Source: Dysgonomonas sp. (lineage in GTDB: Bacteria > Bacteroidota > Bacteroidia > Bacteroidales > Dysgonomonadaceae). From it: DNA of 6,027 nucleotides. This document shows positions 5,195 through 6,027 of this stretch, in pieces. A model generated the notes under the pieces. The model saw nothing but the letters and a program-made list of their open reading frames with translations, was not told the origin of the DNA and ran no database searches. Within the stretch, counting starts at the first letter, position 1; the number at the start of each line of letters is the position of its first letter. The position numbers and the translations under genes were made by a program. Location: the NCBI GenBank assembly GCA_003523545.1, contig DQAM01000025.1, positions 1 to 6,027 of the forward strand. Reading direction: 5' to 3'.

Positions 5195-6027
5195 TAATCC
5201 TGCTTTATTCTTAAACTTACTGCATTTTTATGGGCATAGAGCAGTTCGTTTTCAGCCATTACTTCGATAGTTTTTCCCAGATTGGATATACCTTCTTTAG
5301 ATATTTCCTGGAAAGTTATTTTACGGATAAAGCTGTCCAGATTAACTCCGCTATATGCTTTGGCATAGCCGTTGGTAGGTAATGTGTGGTTAGTCCCGGA
5401 AGCGTAATCTCCCGCACTTTCGGGTGTATAATGTCCTAGAAATACAGAACCGGCGTTAATTACTTTCTCGGCCAGTTCATTATAATTCTCCGTTTCGATA
5501 ATTAAATGCTCGGGTGCGTATTCGTTAGTAAGTTCTATAATTTCCTCATTGTTTTTCAGCAAAATGGCTTTGCTGTTCTGCAGGGCTTTTTCAGCCATAT
5601 CACGGCGTGGAAGCTTGGACAATTGTTTTTCGATTTCTTCCATTACCGAAGCAATTAAATGTTCGCTGGTAGTGGTTAATATTACCTGGCTGTCGGCTCC
5701 ATGCTCTGCCTGTGATAAAAGGTCGGATGCTATAAATGCCGGATCGGCGCTGTCGTCCGCTATTACTTGCACTTCCGACGGACCTGCAGGCATATCTATA
5801 GCTGCATCTTTCAGGCTGACTATTTGTTTGGCCGCAGTTACATACTGATTACCGGGGCCGAATATCTTGTAAACTTTAGGAATCGTTTCTGTTCCATAGG
5901 CCATAGCTCCAATAGCTTGTACTCCGCCGGCTTTGAAAATTTTGTCTACTCCTGCAGTTTTAGCGGCAAACAATATTGCCGGATTGATATTCCCTTCTTT
6001 ATTGGGAGGCGTACACAGGATAACTTC
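5194..6027 (-). CDS. hisD: Histidinol dehydrogenase, C-terminal two thirds (runs off right edge)
   Basis: HisD is the cytoplasmic zinc- and NAD-dependent enzyme that oxidises L-histidinol to L-histidine, the last two steps of histidine synthesis. The frame is open to base 6027 and begins EVILCTPPNKEGNINPAI, so 277 residues are visible and about 153 N-terminal ones lie beyond the window. The codon at 5973-5971 is TTG encoding an internal Leu and is not a start. Using E. coli numbering (visible position plus 153), all key residues are present: zinc ligands Q259 and H262 in SQAEHGADSQ, D360 in ESAGDYASGTNH, H419 in YAHKNAV, and the catalytic pair E326-H327 in YAPEHL. IFGPGNQYVTAAK and MPAGPSEV are other landmarks. 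It is the first visible gene of a tight unit with the GNAT and cupin genes; in Bacteroidota hisD usually follows hisG and precedes hisC, so the downstream partners here are unusual. Confidence 0.97.
   Translation of the reverse strand, partial: EVILCTPPNKEGNINPAILFAAKTAGVDKIFKAGGVQAIGAMAYGTETIPKVYKIFGPGNQYVTAAKQIVSLKDAAIDMPAGPSEVQVIADDSADPAFIASDLLSQAEHGADSQVILTTTSEHLIASVMEEIEKQLSKLPRRDMAEKALQNSKAILLKNNEEIIELTNEYAPEHLIIETENYNELAEKVINAGSVFLGHYTPESAGDYASGTNHTLPTNGYAKAYSGVNLDSFIRKITFQEISKEGISNLGKTIEVMAENELLYAHKNAVSLRIKQD

Noticed and set aside
5971..5973. TTG at 5973 as a start codon for a short HisD
   Set aside because: The frame continues upstream with typical HisD sequence (CTPPNKEGNINPAI) to the window edge, so this codon is an internal Leu.
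1..6027. CRISPR array, tRNA or rRNA genes, toxin-antitoxin pair or phage genes
   Set aside because: I saw no regularly spaced direct repeats, no cloverleaf or rRNA-like sequence, and no protein with such motifs on either strand.

Overview
The window looks like a piece of a Bacteroidota chromosome, most likely order Bacteroidales. The evidence is AT-rich intergenic DNA, almost no Shine-Dalgarno sequences in front of genes, Bacteroidales-style lipoproteins (Cys then polar residues), a GH16 glucanase lipoprotein, and a TAnnTTTG-type promoter box. Genus cannot be fixed from sequence alone. The first 16 bases are not genomic: they match the 3' end of the Illumina paired-end PCR primer 2.0, so the real DNA starts at base 17 and the left edge is a contig end.

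Left part (17-1082): the first codons of a secreted protein on the minus strand, cut off by the adapter, divergent from a complete GH16 laminarinase-type beta-glucanase lipoprotein. Together they resemble the edge of a glycan-use locus, but no SusC/SusD pair is visible. Middle (1083-2217): a non-coding stretch of about 300 bases holding a MITE/REP-like hairpin repeat, then an orphan lipoprotein of unknown function ending at a textbook intrinsic terminator shared with the convergent gene sstT.

Right part (2234-6027): everything is on the minus strand. Read in the direction of transcription: the last two thirds of hisD (histidinol dehydrogenase, running off the right edge), a YjcF/ElaA-like GNAT acetyltransferase whose start overlaps the hisD stop, and a small cupin 2 bases further on, closed by a strong hairpin at about 4256-4283. 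After a 284-base gap comes a second, paralogous cupin that has lost the HxH metal-binding residues, then sstT, a sodium/serine-threonine symporter. The hisD-GNAT-cupin unit is evidently co-transcribed; the second cupin and sstT appear to be separate or loosely linked units.

Most of the window is ordinary housekeeping and accessory content. The points most worth a second look are the duplicated cupin pair with one degenerate metal site, the hairpin repeat at 1107-1257, and a possible small transcript or 38-codon ORF at 4131-4294. I see no clear previously undescribed multi-gene system.
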